This document shows positions 22,495 to 34,232 of a DNA stretch of 64,000 nucleotides, piece after piece. Position 1 is the stretch's first letter. Each line of letters opens with the position of its first letter. The notes below the pieces were generated by a model. That model was not told where the DNA came from and searched no databases. It saw only the letters and a program-made list of their open reading frames with translations. The position numbers were made by a program, and so were the translations under genes. This stretch comes from Prorocentrum cordatum (lineage: Eukaryota > Sar > Dinophyceae > Prorocentrales > Prorocentraceae). The stretch spans positions 136,501-200,500 of the forward strand of contig CAUYUJ010016158.1 in assembly GCA_963575745.1 (NCBI GenBank), written 5' to 3'.

Positions 22495-23095
22495 CCCCCG
22501 CCCGCGGGCGCCCGCGTGCGGATTTTTGCAAAGTCCCCCCCCCCCCCCCTGGCGCGCGGTTCTGCAGAGGCTCCCCCCCCCTCTTCCCTTCCTGCGCGCG
22601 GATTTTGCAAAGTACCCCCCCCCCACCCCCCCCCCCGCCAGCCAGGTGCGGATTTTTGCAAAGTCCCCCCCCAGCCCCCCAGGGTGCAGAAATTTGCAAA
22701 GTACCCCAACCACCACCCCTACGCGCGCGACCCTTTGCTGACAACCACACAACACTTTCTCGCGTCAGGGCTCCCGTGAAGTCACCCCGACGCCCCCCCC
22801 CCCCCCGCGTGGCGATTGTTCTGCAAAGGCAACTACCCTCTCAGCCCGCGCGGATTCTGGCAATGCCACCCCTCCCGCCCGCGCGCGAAACCTTGCAAAG
22901 CCCAGCTGGCCACCGCCGACATATGTTTGCAAAGTTGTCTGGGGCACCGCGCCCCCTTGTGCGCGGACGTTTGCAGGGGCCCCGCCCCCGCACCGCGCGC
23001 TGATTTCGCCAAAGGCGCCCCGCCCCCCCCCCACCTGCGCGCGCGGAATTTGACGCAGCCAATGCATCTTCGCGCGCCTGAGTTTTTCGCAGCAA
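22495..23095 (+). repeat. Imperfect repeat: GCGGATTTTTGCAAAG plus C-run
   Basis: Units of 40-60 bases, each with GCGCGCGGATTTTGCAAAG or a variant followed by a run of 7-12 C. At least ten units, drifting in spacing toward the 3' end. Confidence 0.75.
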
Positions 23096-24660
23096 GGTGG
23101 AAACGAACGATTCCAGCGGCGGTCCAAGCCGAGATCCCAGCCGCGATCACCGCCGCGATCGGGCCCGAAATCTCCGCCGCGACCACCGCCGCGGCCCAAG
23201 CAGCACGGCCCGCTGCGAATGTGTTCGCGTCGGCCCCCACCGAGATCCCAACCCAAAGGCCACGTCGGCCGCAGCTGCGACCCATGCGGAAATACCCGCT
23301 GCGCTTTCAGCAGCGGTCCCACACCGACCGCTTCAACATCCACCCCGACCCCCACTGCGGTGCAAACCCAACTCACCCTCTGCTGCTTCCATAGCCAAAA
23401 TGCCAGCGGCAATCCAAGCCAACGCCTCCGCCGCGACCACCGTCGGCGCACAAATCAAGATCCGGGCGGTGCCCCCCCCGCCACGACCCAGGTCATCACC
23501 TTCGCCCTGGCCCAAGCCGAGCCACAATCTCTTCTCGCGGGCGTTGTCCGCAGCAGTCCAAGCCGCGATCTCTTCGCTGGGTCCATCGGTGGTCCCGCCC
23601 CAGGGCGACCCTCGGTCATGCCCCCCGCGGCGACCCCAGCGGCCAACCAAGGCAACGCCTCCATGGCGGCCCCCGTCGACGGTCAGGCCGACATCGCCGC
23701 GTCGACCGCTCCCGCGATCCAGGCCGACATCTCCGCGGCGACCCCTGCGGCGACCCACGGACACGTCCCTGCGGCAACCGCCGAACTGGCTTGCATCCAG
23801 ATGTCCACGGCGAGGTCTGTCGCTGCCAGGGCAGAATGCCCAAATCTCTCTCCGCGGCGACCCGCGGTCAACAAAGCTGCATGGCAACTGCGCCCGCGAT
23901 CCAGGTCAACATATCCGCGGCGCTCCCCGCCCGCGCCCGTGCCCAAATCACCGCGCCGACACCCGCCGACATTCTCGGCCAAATGACCGCGGCGATCCCC
24001 GTCGCTATCCACGCCAGCACCCCCGCGGCCCCCTTGCGCCGCGACGCGGCCCAACATCTTTGCGGCGACCCTCGCGGCGACCCAGGCACGAGGCCGCCGC
24101 GGCGGCCCAACCGAGCCGCCGAGTCGAAATCTAACCTGCGACCACCGTCGCGACCCAAGCTGAGAACCGCAACGACCTCCGCGGATCTCAATTGCGACTC
24201 CCGCTGCCGCGCGATCACCGCTGCCGCCTTGGGGCACCAGCTGTGACCCCGACGGCGGCCCGAGCCATCGCCGCCGCTGCAACCCGACTGTCCGTGGCGA
24301 TCCCGGCTGCGGTCCCAACTTCGCCGCGGTGCAAGCCAACGTCCCCGCGGGGCCCTCCGCCTCGGTGAAGGCCAGCGCCCTTGCGCAGACGCCCGCAGCC
24401 AGGCTGCGCGAAAGTGCCCGCGGCGATCATCACTGCGATCCAAGCCGCGCCTCCCCCCGCGAGCTCAGCGCCAACCAGCCAGCGCCCGCGCCTCCGCGCC
24501 GCAGCGATCCAGGCCCGCGAACCCTGCGTCGATCCCCCGAGACCCCAGATCGAACGATCATCGCCGCGATCTGTGTCGCGATGCAGGCCAACATCCCTGC
24601 GGCGCCCTCTGCAACGACGCAGTTCAAAGTGCCCGCGGCGCCAAGTCGCGATGTAAACGT
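23096..24660 (+). repeat. Degenerate GC-rich GCGATC/GCGACC repeat field
   Basis: Long region of CCGCGATC, GCGGCGACC and CCAAGCC words at short irregular spacing. All six frames are largely open because stops are rare; translations are Ala/Pro/Arg-rich and do not resemble a conserved protein. Confidence 0.55.
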
Positions 24661-25370
24661 ATATCACCAAAACGCACACCGCTGACGCCCACGCGGTAGA
24701 CCGTTATCAAGCGACTTGGCCAAACCGCCGCTTCCAACTCTCACTGGAGAGTTCCGTCGCGACCCATGAGCGGCGAGCGCGGGCGCCTCCGCGGTGGCCC
24801 GACAGCGCAGCTGCGCGCGGGGTCGGCGGCCCGCCAGCTGCGCGGCCTCATCCGCAGCGCGTTGCCCGCCGCGGGCGAAGAACGTGCCTTGCTGGGCTTC
24901 GCCAGGGACCGCGGTGCGACTGTTTGGGGCCATGCCGCTCGCAAGTGGCCCCCTTGCCCGATCATGGCGCGCCCCCCCCCCCCCCACGCCAGGGCGAGAT
25001 CAGCAGCTGGCGCGGCTGCGCGGGGGGTAGGCAGCCCGCCAGGCGCGCGGCCTCGTCCGCAGCGCGCGGCCCGCCGCGGTCGATGAGTGAAAAGTGCTTC
25101 GCTTCGCCGAAGGCCAAGGGCCGCGCCGTGAAGTTCGGGCGAATCCCATCCGCAAGCAGGCCCGTTGCATGGCCGAGGCCGCACCCCCTCGGGGCGCGGT
25201 GTGCAAGTGGCAGGGAGGCGGCTTGGAACCATGTTCCGCTGGTCGCGCGGCCCCGCGGGCGCATATTCAACGGTCGCAGATTTCGCAGGCGGCGGCGCCC
25301 CAGCGGACAAGGCGCCGCGACCCGCTAACCCATCCTCTGGGTGATCGCCGAAGGCGCCGCGAGGCCATGC
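24661..25370 (+). repeat. Two-copy tandem duplication of about 195 bases
   Basis: 24800-24990 and 24995-25190 align: GGCGGCCCGCCAGCTGCGCG against GGCAGCCCGCCAGGCGCGCG, followed in both by CGGCCTC and TCCGCAGCGCG. No family signature in any frame. Confidence 0.6.
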
Positions 25371-25379
25371 GAGGGGGCA

Positions 25380-26440
25380 TCGGCTGCCGTCGCCGCCCCC
25401 CGCGCGTTTCGTGGCCCCGCAAGGGGTGCCCCGCCCGAAGTCTCAATGGCGCCGCCCGCGTGACGGCTCCGCCATATTCCTGCGCACAAACGCACGCTCC
25501 GTGGCCCCGCATGGGGTTCCTCAGATGCAGCTGGCGCCGTCCGCGTGGCGGTGCCGCGCAATGTCGGCGCGCCCGTCGCGCGCTTCGTAGCCCCATAAGG
25601 GCGCCCGCCTAAGGTCCCAGCGGCGCCGCCCGCATTGTGGCGCCGCCCAATTTCGGTTGCGCACGCCGCACGCTTCGCGGTCGCATAGTGGCCTCCGCCG
25701 ACCGCACACTGTCGCCGCCCGCATGGCGGCGCCGCCCGCCCTATGTCGACACGCCCCTCGCGCGCTCCGTTGCCTTATGAGGGGGCTTCACCTCAGGTCC
25801 CAACGGCGCCGTCCGCATGGCGGCGCCGCCCCACTTTGGCGCGCCTCTCACGCGCTCCGTGGCCGCGTGAGGAGCTTCGCCTAAAGCTTGGCGCAGTCCG
25901 CATGGCGCCGTCGCCACATTTCGACGCACCTCCCGCGCGCTTCGTGGCACTATCGGGAGCCCCACCCAACGTCCAAATGGCGCCGTCCGCATGGCGGCCC
26001 CGCCACCTTTTGGTACCCCTCGCGCGCTTCGTGGCACCATGGGAAGCTCCATCCAAGGTTTCAATGGCGCCGCCCCCATGGCGGCACAGCCCCATTTCAG
26101 CACGCCCCCCACACGCTTCGTGACCCCATGGGGGCCTCCACCTGGGGTCGCAATGCCCACTGGCGCCGTCCGCATGGTGGCGACTCCACGGGCGGCCCCA
26201 ATGGCTGCGTTCGCATGTGCCCACCGCACATATTTCGGAAGACCCCTGCATACACTTCGTGGTCCCATCGGGAATTCCACCGACGGCCCCAATGGGCCCC
26301 AACAGTTGCTTTCGCATGCGCCCAACGCGCAATTTTGGCACACCCGTCACAAGCTTCGTGGCCCTACAAGGAGGTCCTTCGAATGCGTTCCGCGCAGCGA
26401 TGGCACTCACAACTGCACATGGTGTGGTCCTTCGCCATGC
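25380..26440 (+). repeat. 89-bp satellite array (third), with R1-like 3' junction
   Basis: Ten to twelve diverged units of the 89-bp satellite, with GCCGTCCGCATGGCGGCGCC in several. The array ends with CCTTCGAATGCGTTCCG and GGTCCTTCGCCATGC, the junction sequence that follows the satellite in R1 at 12895 and 29235; the rest of R1 module c is missing. Confidence 0.8.
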
Positions 26441-27217
26441 TAATAATACTGCGCCCGCCCGCTCGGCATCGGCATCGCCCCCCACCGCGGTCATCTCACG
26501 GCCCCGTTGCGCGGCCCCTCACATGTTGCACCCCGTTGGTTCTGGGAGAATGGCGGTCGACATTCCAGCGCGCGCATGCGGGGGACGTAAGGCAGTCCGA
26601 CGACCCCTCGCGACTGCGAGATAGGAACCAGGTTCTATGACACAGCGGGCGCGTACATTCCCATCGCCAAATACGTTGCATTTGCTGGAGCATGCTTGCA
26701 TCGTACGTTTGGTGTGGTTCGCGCGTGTGCGTTGTGTAATGTTTTACGTATCGTGGTACACCGCACGTGCATAGTAAATATTGGTGCCATATAGGTGGCC
26801 GTCTGCAACGTATCACGTTATGTGTCTCATAATACAGTGTGCCGTGGCATGGTTTGTCCCTGGCGTCAGAGCGTGCTTCTGGGAACGAATGTTGTTTCCA
26901 TCGTGGGCCAAGCGCGTCCATCCATGCTGCACCATAGGGCACCGCCCACTCTGGGCAGACAGTGGCAATGATTTGTCCGCCCCAATCCCTATGCCCCCAG
27001 CCCTCAATTTCAGAGGACCCCTCATGTGGTCCATCCAATGCCCAGGGGCCAGACCCGTTATTGCTCATTGTTCCCATCTGAAGGTTTTCTCGTCGCCGCG
27101 CCTCCAGCTGCCCATAGAGGTGTTGCTCCGTGGATCAGTCTGTCGCTGCCGCTCGAATGTTCCAGGGACCTTCAGCTTCGGAAGCTCTTTCTTCGTTCAG
27201 CGTTTCATTCCGCTGCC
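26441..27217. other. Spacer and putative 5' region of the three-exon gene
   Basis: No supported gene. The 5' untranslated region of the gene starting at 27218 should lie at its end. No spliced-leader relic was found here. Confidence 0.4.
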
Positions 27218-27631
27218 ATGTTGACCCAAACCAGTTTCAGAGGAGCAGGGCCAACAGTTCCCCCGCGGCGAGTGCAAGCAGCAACCTCAGCCCAGCTCGA
27301 GAGGACGACTGCCCTGCGCCCCGCCATGTCCAGGAGAACCTCAGGGGGTTCTAAGAGGAAGGCCTCTAAGCAGACGGATGAGCTCCTGGAGGGGGCGAGT
27401 GCCCTGAGCGACGCGCAGACGGCGGCTTCTTCGGGCGGGAAGGTTGCGAAGCAGACTCGTACCAGGGCGGAGGAGCTTGACATGCAGGCTGCATCGAGTA
27501 TCAGACCCTCGCCTCCCATGCCGGCCGCCGTCCAGACGATCAGTAACATGAGCAACGCTGACGCCTCCAAGAACTTGTGCCAGAGGGCCATGTGCAAGTT
27601 CACTGGGGACAGTCGGTATGCAAAAAGGCAG
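27218..27631 (+). CDS. Three-exon gene, exon 1 (unknown function, about 1252 aa in total)
   Basis: ATG at 27218 (MLTQTSFRGAGPTVPPRR) gives 138 codons. The sequence is Ser/Ala/Thr/Lys-rich and looks disordered, ending with ASKNLCQRAMCKFTGDSR. I set the end at 27631 because AGGCAG followed by GATAGT gives a phase-0 junction to exon 2 (GAGAATCC at 30391) and because the repeat that fills the intron starts there. This requires a GA-AG intron; dinoflagellates are known to use GT, GC and GA donors. The link between exon 1 and exon 2 is an inference from frame, phase and lack of other candidates. Confidence 0.5.
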
Positions 27632-30390
27632 GATAGTTGTCCCAACAATCCTGTGGTGTTGGATCCTCGTTTTGGAGAGGCAGCCCCACGTCCCACTCCC
27701 CCATTCCTCCCTCCTCCCACTACCCCTTCTCCACCATCATCATCATCATCACAATCAGCACCATCACCATCACCATCAGCAGCAACACCATCATCATCAG
27801 CATCGCCATCATCATCACCATCAACACCAGCAACAACAACACAACCATCACCACCATCTGCATCATCATTGTCGGAATCACCATCATCATCATAGTCATT
27901 GGCATCCTCATCTTCACCAACATCAACATCATCAACAATGTCACCATCATCAACCGTCATCGTCACCGTCATCGCACTCGTCGTCATCAGCATCATCATC
28001 ATCACCACCAACATCCTGATCACCATGAACATCAGCAACATCAACATGGCCATCATCATCACCAACATCGTCATCATCATCACCATCACCCTCATCCTTA
28101 TCCTCGCTGTTACCGTCACCCTCATCGGCATCCATTGTGGCACGCTCGTCACACGCCTCTTGGCCATACTGGGAGCTCCACCTGAAGCCATAGTGACGCC
28201 GTCCGCATGGCGCCGCCGCCCATTTTGGCACACTTCTCAAACGCTTCGTGGCCCCATGAGGGGCTCCACCTGAGGTCCCAATGGCGCCATCTGCACGGCG
28301 GCGCCGCCCAATCTCGGCACACCCCTCACACGTTTCGTGGCCCCACAAGGCACAAGAAGTCAACCCGCTGGCCCGATGGCGCCGCCCGCACGGCGGCGTC
28401 GCCCAATTTTGGCACGCGTTTCGCGGCCTCATATGGATCTCCGCCCAAGGTCCCATTGGCGCCGCCCGCACGGCGGCGCCACCCCATGTCGGCATACCCC
28501 TCACGCGCTTCGTGGCTCCATGAAGAGGGCGCCACCTTAGATCCCACTGGCGCCTTCCGCACGGTGGCGCCGCCCCATGTCGGCACGCCCCTCGCACGTT
28601 TCGTGGCCCCATGGGGAGCTCCACCGAAGGTCACAATGGCGCCGTCCGAGTGGCGCCGCCGCCCCATGTCGGCACATCCCTCACGCGTTCCGTGGCTAGG
28701 GCCAAGGGGGGCCCACCGAATGTTCCAGGGGCGCCGTCCGCATGTTGGCGCCGTCTCATTTCGGCACACCCCTCACACGTTTCGCGACCCCATAAGAAGC
28801 TCCACCAAAAGTTCAGATGGTGTTGTCCGCATGGCGGCGCCACGACCAATGTCACAGTGGCGCCGTCCGCATGGCGGCGCCGTTCCATTTCGGCACGCCC
28901 CCCACACGTCTCGTGGCCATATAGGGAGCTCCACCTGAGCTCCCAATAGCGCCGTCCGCATGGCGGCGCCGCCCAATTTCGGCATCCCTCACGCGTTTCG
29001 TGGCCCCATGGGGGGCTCCACCTGGGGTCCCAATGGCGCCGTCCGCATGGTGGCTACTCCACTGACGGCCCCAGTGGCTACGTGCGCATGCGCTCACCGC
29101 ACCTTTTTCGGCGGACCCCTCACACGCTGCGTGGCCCCATAGGGAATTCTACCAACGGCCCCAGTGGCTGCTTTCGCATGCATCCACCGCGCAACTTTTT
29201 GGCACACCCCTTCACACGTTTGCACTATATGGGGCTCCTCCGAATGCGTTGCACGCAACGATGGTAACATTTGCATATGGTTGGGTCCTTCGCCAGGCTA
29301 ATTGAGACGGTGAGTTGGAACGTGGGCTGGGCCAGTGGCGCGGGATTTGGTTTTCCGAGAAGAGGGTCGTTCCCCGAACAAAGAGCTACGAACGTTTAGA
29401 CATAGCTCGCATATTTTCCTGTGGCCGAAAACGTCACCGCATGTCGGGAGCTCACAGAGTAAGATGCCCCCCCCCCCCCCCCACACACCCCACCCACCCT
29501 CAGACCACACTCCACCTCGGGGGCACAGAAAAGTGTGTTTCGCAAAGTAACTAACAGAAACATCGGCTTTGCATTTGGATGTTCGTTCGTTGTCTGTGTG
29601 GGCCATCTCTTCGATGGCTGCGGTCGGACGTGCTTGCAATTACTCTCAGAATACGTGCCCATCAGAATTCGCTGAGTTTCGGCATCGGGGGGGGGATCCA
29701 TTGCTTCGCGTTCGCAGGGGGTACTTGAGATGTGTGTTCTCGGCCACCAGTTGTAGCGCACGGGATTCAGCATACATGTTTGCAACGGTTGGTGCCAGAA
29801 CGCGTTGCGCATTCTCGTGCAAGGCGTGCTCTCGGCCATCTGTGGTAGCCTTCCGCATTCAGAAAATTTTGTTTTGCCACGAGTAGCACCGAAACGCGTT
29901 GGCAGATTCGCGCGAGATGCGTCCGCATCCGTTTTGAGGTTCGAAGTTTTATTCCCCCCCCCCCCTGGGAGTAAAGTTTTACATCCGCCCTCCCCTTTTG
30001 TGGGGAACCCCTCTTGGGTTCAGAGCAAGCACTGGTCGGGGATCTGCAAACGCGCGCCCCCATAAATGGACCCCAACACAGTACTTCGACTGAGACCCTA
30101 GGCCATGTGCACTACGACATAAAGCCCCTAAGATACGCATTCTCGTAGTCTGGATCTCACAGAGACACATCGAGCCTGAGACCCTGAGGTCTTAATTCTC
30201 GAACGGCCCCGAACCTTTCCGATCTGACCGGAGGGGGCCCTAGACTCTAGACCCAAGTTCCGTGACCTTCCATCCCTGGGGAGTCTTCCTTCCAGGGGAT
30301 GCGGTGCCATTCTGTCCAGGGGGATGATATCGTGGGTCTGATGATCGGTGGCGTGGCCAAACATGGCGTATTGTGTCGGCTTCTCCACAG
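27632..30390 (+). repeat. Intron 1 of the three-exon gene, filled by R1 copy 2
   Basis: The 2759-base intron is almost entirely one R1 element: lead (27634-27690, which also occurs inverted at about 10797-10865), CAT/ATC tract (27730-28125), 89-bp satellite (28195-29130) and the unique 3' module (29230-30275) with AGCAAGCACTG at 30024-30034. The exon-intron edges are CAG/GATAGT and CCACAG/GAGAAT, so CAGGA stands at both edges. Confidence 0.75.
28195..29130 (+). repeat. 89-bp satellite array 2 (inside R1 copy 2)
   Basis: Units with landmark CCGCATGG or CCGCACGG near 28203, 28291, 28388, 28468, 28558, 28646, 28738, 28828, 28868, 28956 and 29043. Mostly about 89 bases apart, with one short unit (28828-28868). 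The GGCGCC hairpin arms are kept in most. Confidence 0.9.
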
Positions 30391-33300
30391 GAGAATCCTG
30401 GCCACGTCGTGTTCGACCCCGTTGCAATGAAGAGGGTCATGATCTGCCAACGCCACCTGGGCATCTACCAGAAGGGCTGCCCGCAGAACGGCATCAGTGA
30501 CGCGTGCGAGCGCATGAAGGAGCCTGAGCAGCGGGCCAAGATGGACCAGGTCGAGCGCAACGGCAACTTGCGTGGCACCGATGCGAGGCCGTGGGGCTTA
30601 CCACAGAGCGTCGGGCATGTCGCCCAGTGGGGTTGCAGAGCGTATCGTCTGGCGACTGCCGTGAACAAGGATGAGTGGGAGAAGGTCCACGGGAAGAAGA
30701 TGACGCAGCGGTTTCCCAAGCCCGAGCACCCGACGATGATGGCCATGAAGGAGGACGGCAGCATGGAGTTCGAGAAGGTGTGGCTCTACAGGCCTGTGCC
30801 GTGGAGCGGTTTCAGGATGGTTGAAGTCAGCGCAGGCCTCGCGACGGAGATCAACACGCCCATGATGCCGTCGGACCGTCACTACTACGAGGACCAGGCG
30901 AAGGACGTGGCCGCGGACACGGCCAAGAAGGAGATGTCGCGCCTCAAGGTTCCTTGGAGGAGCTTCGCCGATGGCATGAACTCCCTCCCAGCGAGCTTGT
31001 TCGATGCGCATGGTGAGCCGAAGCTCCACCCGCTAGGTTTCGCCATGGACGAGTGGGGCAGCAACGAGGTGGTGGCCACGGGCGCGCCCATGCCTTTTAC
31101 GCCAGGGGCCATGAGGATGAAGATGCGTGGGGAAGCGTCGTCGGCTACAGATACTCCGATGACGCCAGCGGCGCGCGACGGCAACCTGGATGCGATGGAG
31201 GGGCTCGCTGCCTCGCTTGGACAGCCTTGCTCGAGTGGCGCGTTGCCTCGCGAGCGCGAGGGGGGCCCTGGCGACATCATGATGGCAGGGGCGTTGGACG
31301 ACGTCGGCATGGACGATGTCGCAAGCACCCCGAGGCAGACGGCAACATTCAACCTTGACGAGCCTGTGACATGCAGCAAGAGGGACGACGCCGAGAGCAT
31401 GATCAGTTTGGGCTCCGCTGCGTTAGGCGGCAAAGCCGACGCCCAGAAGTACATAGACGTCCTGGACTTGGAAGTCGCCCAGCAATCGCCGAAGCTGGGT
31501 AATCTGTACCACCACGCCACCAACTACTCCCAGCGGGTCGGCGACGACAAGACCAAAGATGCGAACATAAAGGAGCTCAAGAACAGATTGGAACTCTTCG
31601 GGCACGCTCAGAGATTCAACAGTCGACATGAGGGGTCTTACACCTGCGACGCGCTGGCGGCGTCATACGATACATTGGTTTCTGCTCAGGTCCGCATGCT
31701 CCCCGTGGCCAACGCCGTCATCTGGAAGAAGAAGGTTGATATGATGTTGCAGGCTGATGTCACAAAGGAGTCTGCTTCTGCGATGTTCAGGGCTTGCGCT
31801 CCGATCCCGCTCCCTGCTTCCATGGACGAGGCCTTCGACGTTCGGGCCCCGTGCCTATCCCGATTGTCGGCCGTCGACGAGCGGTGCAATATCCAGAGGT
31901 TTTACTTGTATTTCTGCGAGTCCTGGTTCCTGCCGAAGCTGGAGTCGGGCTGCCACGAGGAGATCATTAGCAGCATCATCGTGGACATGAGACAGTACAT
32001 CACACGAGTGCTGGAATCGTGCCATATCGGCGAGGTCACCGTGAAGTTCTTCTTGGAGCTCAACCGCCTGCTGCGGGGCACCCAGGATTGCATGAACATC
32101 GAGGCGATCTTCGACAGCGGGGAGTTCGAGGAGAGATGCAAGGGCGTCCTGCTGCTCGCCGAGACACGGTGCTCAGAGAAGTTGCGGAAGACCTTCGCCC
32201 TGGCAATCCAGAACCATGAGAAGTACAGCAGGGTTGTGACAGAGATCCACATGTACGCCAAATCGTTGGATGGCGTCATCTCGGACTTCGATGGGTTGGT
32301 GGAAGAGCTGAGGGAAGAGATCGTCCTCGAGGGCGATGGCGAGGCTGCGTTCAACCTCTCAGACCAGATGAATAGCTTGAAATCGAAGCTGGTTAACGCT
32401 GCCAAGATCATGGGGAGGTTGGAACCGTCGAGCCGAATGCACGGGACTATCATGAATCGCATCGTCAGCAAGTGCTTGAAGTATGTATCGGTGATCAATG
32501 CCAGGCCATCGCCGCTGGAAGGTGAGGCCACATCCGCCTTGGACATGATGCGCGAAGCTGCCGTCCAGTTCCCCTTCAACCCGGAGCTCAACACCGTCCT
32601 CGCCGAGCTCCAGGCCGCGACCGTAGCGGCGAGCGAGGCCGAGAGCACCGAGCTGTTCACCGCTATCGTCACGGAGGTGCAGGCAGAGTGCGAGAAGGAG
32701 TCCGCAGAGTTGACGGTGGAGCTCGTTCAGAGGCTTCATGCTTGCGCAGAGAAGCTGAGTGACAACAATCGCCAGCCTTCCGAGCTCGAAGCTGTTTGCA
32801 CACTCGTATCCTCCATGGTTCACGCCACGGCGAAGAACGAGTTGAAGCAGGATGTCTGCGACGCCATCGTGCACGCGATCGGGGTGCTCAAGAACGCGTT
32901 TGCTTACCAGCTTGCGGGGAGCTCTGCGTCGAGCAATTTGCTTCTCGTCGTCGGCAGTGCGCTCACGTCAGTCTCGAACCTGGCCCGTGCTTGCGAAGCA
33001 GTGGAGACGTACTTCAAGTGGGGCGGGGGGGATGCCGAGCCAGACTTGACGGCCATCGCTTGTGGAGATCACCAGTCCAGGTCAATCACCCACGAGCTCA
33101 ACGCTGCGAGGGTTAAGTGGGGCGGCCTCGTGAACAAAGACATCACTTCGTCGGAGCACCGTGATCACCCAGGTATCCAGGCGCTCGTCTCCGCCGCGTC
33201 CAAGCTCAAGAAGGTGACGGGCATCAAGCTCGAGAGCGTGGGCGAGAAGATCAAGCGAATCAAGCAGGATGAGCTGACGGAGAAGCTCCAGTCCTTGAAG

Positions 33301-33465
33301 CGCAACTGCGGCGGGCTACCCGACGCGGAGTGGGAGCGCGGGTTCAAAGGGAAGTCCTTCAAGATGCTGCAGGAGCATTGCGACAAGACCCTCCTGGGAG
33401 AGAACTCGACGGCGGGCGGGCTGAAGAAGGAGTGGACGGCGCTCGAGAAGGATTTGAATGCTGGG
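30391..33465 (+). CDS. Three-exon gene, exon 2: large soluble protein of unknown function
   Basis: A 1025-codon uninterrupted frame starting ENPGHVVFDPVAMKRVM after the acceptor TCTCCACAG. I do not recognise the family. Near the N-terminus is a Cys/His-containing segment (ICQRHLGIYQKGC), then RPWGLPQSVGHVAQWGCRA. About residues 240-350 of the exon look disordered and acidic. From about residue 360 to the end it is mostly amphipathic helix (for example EAAVQFPFNPELNTVLAEL), suggesting a long helical repeat or coiled-coil scaffold. No membrane segment or enzyme motif. It is the least damaged long reading frame in the window, with ordinary codon use and no shifts, so it is probably an active gene. 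The exon ends KDLNAG before GTGTCA at 33466. Confidence 0.8.
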
Positions 33466-34200
33466 GTGTCAAGTTTTCGCGAGGCCCGATGGGCCCAAAG
33501 TCTTCCATGGGCTCGAGCGTGTTTGATTAAGCGAGTCTTTAATGATCCCTGCCGCGCTGGACCCTCTCAGGGTCTGTGTATTCACTCGGGGCACTCCTGG
33601 GGCTCCGAGTGTTGGTCCTGTGGGGAGGTTCGCTACAGTTTAGGGGGGCAGTCCGGGGAGCTGAAGGCGTCAGCCTCGACCTATAAAAGCCATGGTGGGA
33701 GTTATGGGCCAATGTTGGCTTGCATATGTTTGTGACAACAGGTGCGTTACCGATCGCACTGGTCCCTCGAGAAATCTATGTTAGCCAGCGTGGACCCCAA
33801 CCAATATGCCCGTTCCCTTGCAGTCTATGCGGTGTCACCGATGTGGTGCAATGTATGCGATGCAACCTATGTGATGCAGCGTATGCCGTTCAACATATGC
33901 AATGCAATCTATGTGGTGCAATATGGGCGGTGCAACCTATATAATGCAATGTCTGCGGTCCAATCTATGTGGGGCCACTTGCGCGCGGCAATCTATGTCG
34001 TGCAATATAGGCGGTCTAATAGATGTGGTGTAATCTATGTGGTACAACCTATGCGGTGCAATTTACGCGCGACAACCTGTGTAATGCAATACCTGCTGCG
34101 CAATATGTGTGGTGCAACCTAGGTGGTACAATCTACGCGGGAACGACGGCGGCGACGAACGGCACCGCCCGCACACGCCGCCTCTCGCCCCGAACGGCGG

Positions 34201-34232
<32 letters not shown>

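Noticed and set aside
23096-24660. Long Ala/Pro/Arg-rich open frames on both strands
   Set aside because: GC-rich degenerate repeat with few stops in any frame; all six frames look alike and none shows a domain.
27205-28233. Long minus-strand frame rich in Met and Asp, and similar frames at 11.5-12.1 kb
   Set aside because: They run through the CAT/ATC tract and the 89-bp satellite of R1; no conservation beyond the repeat.
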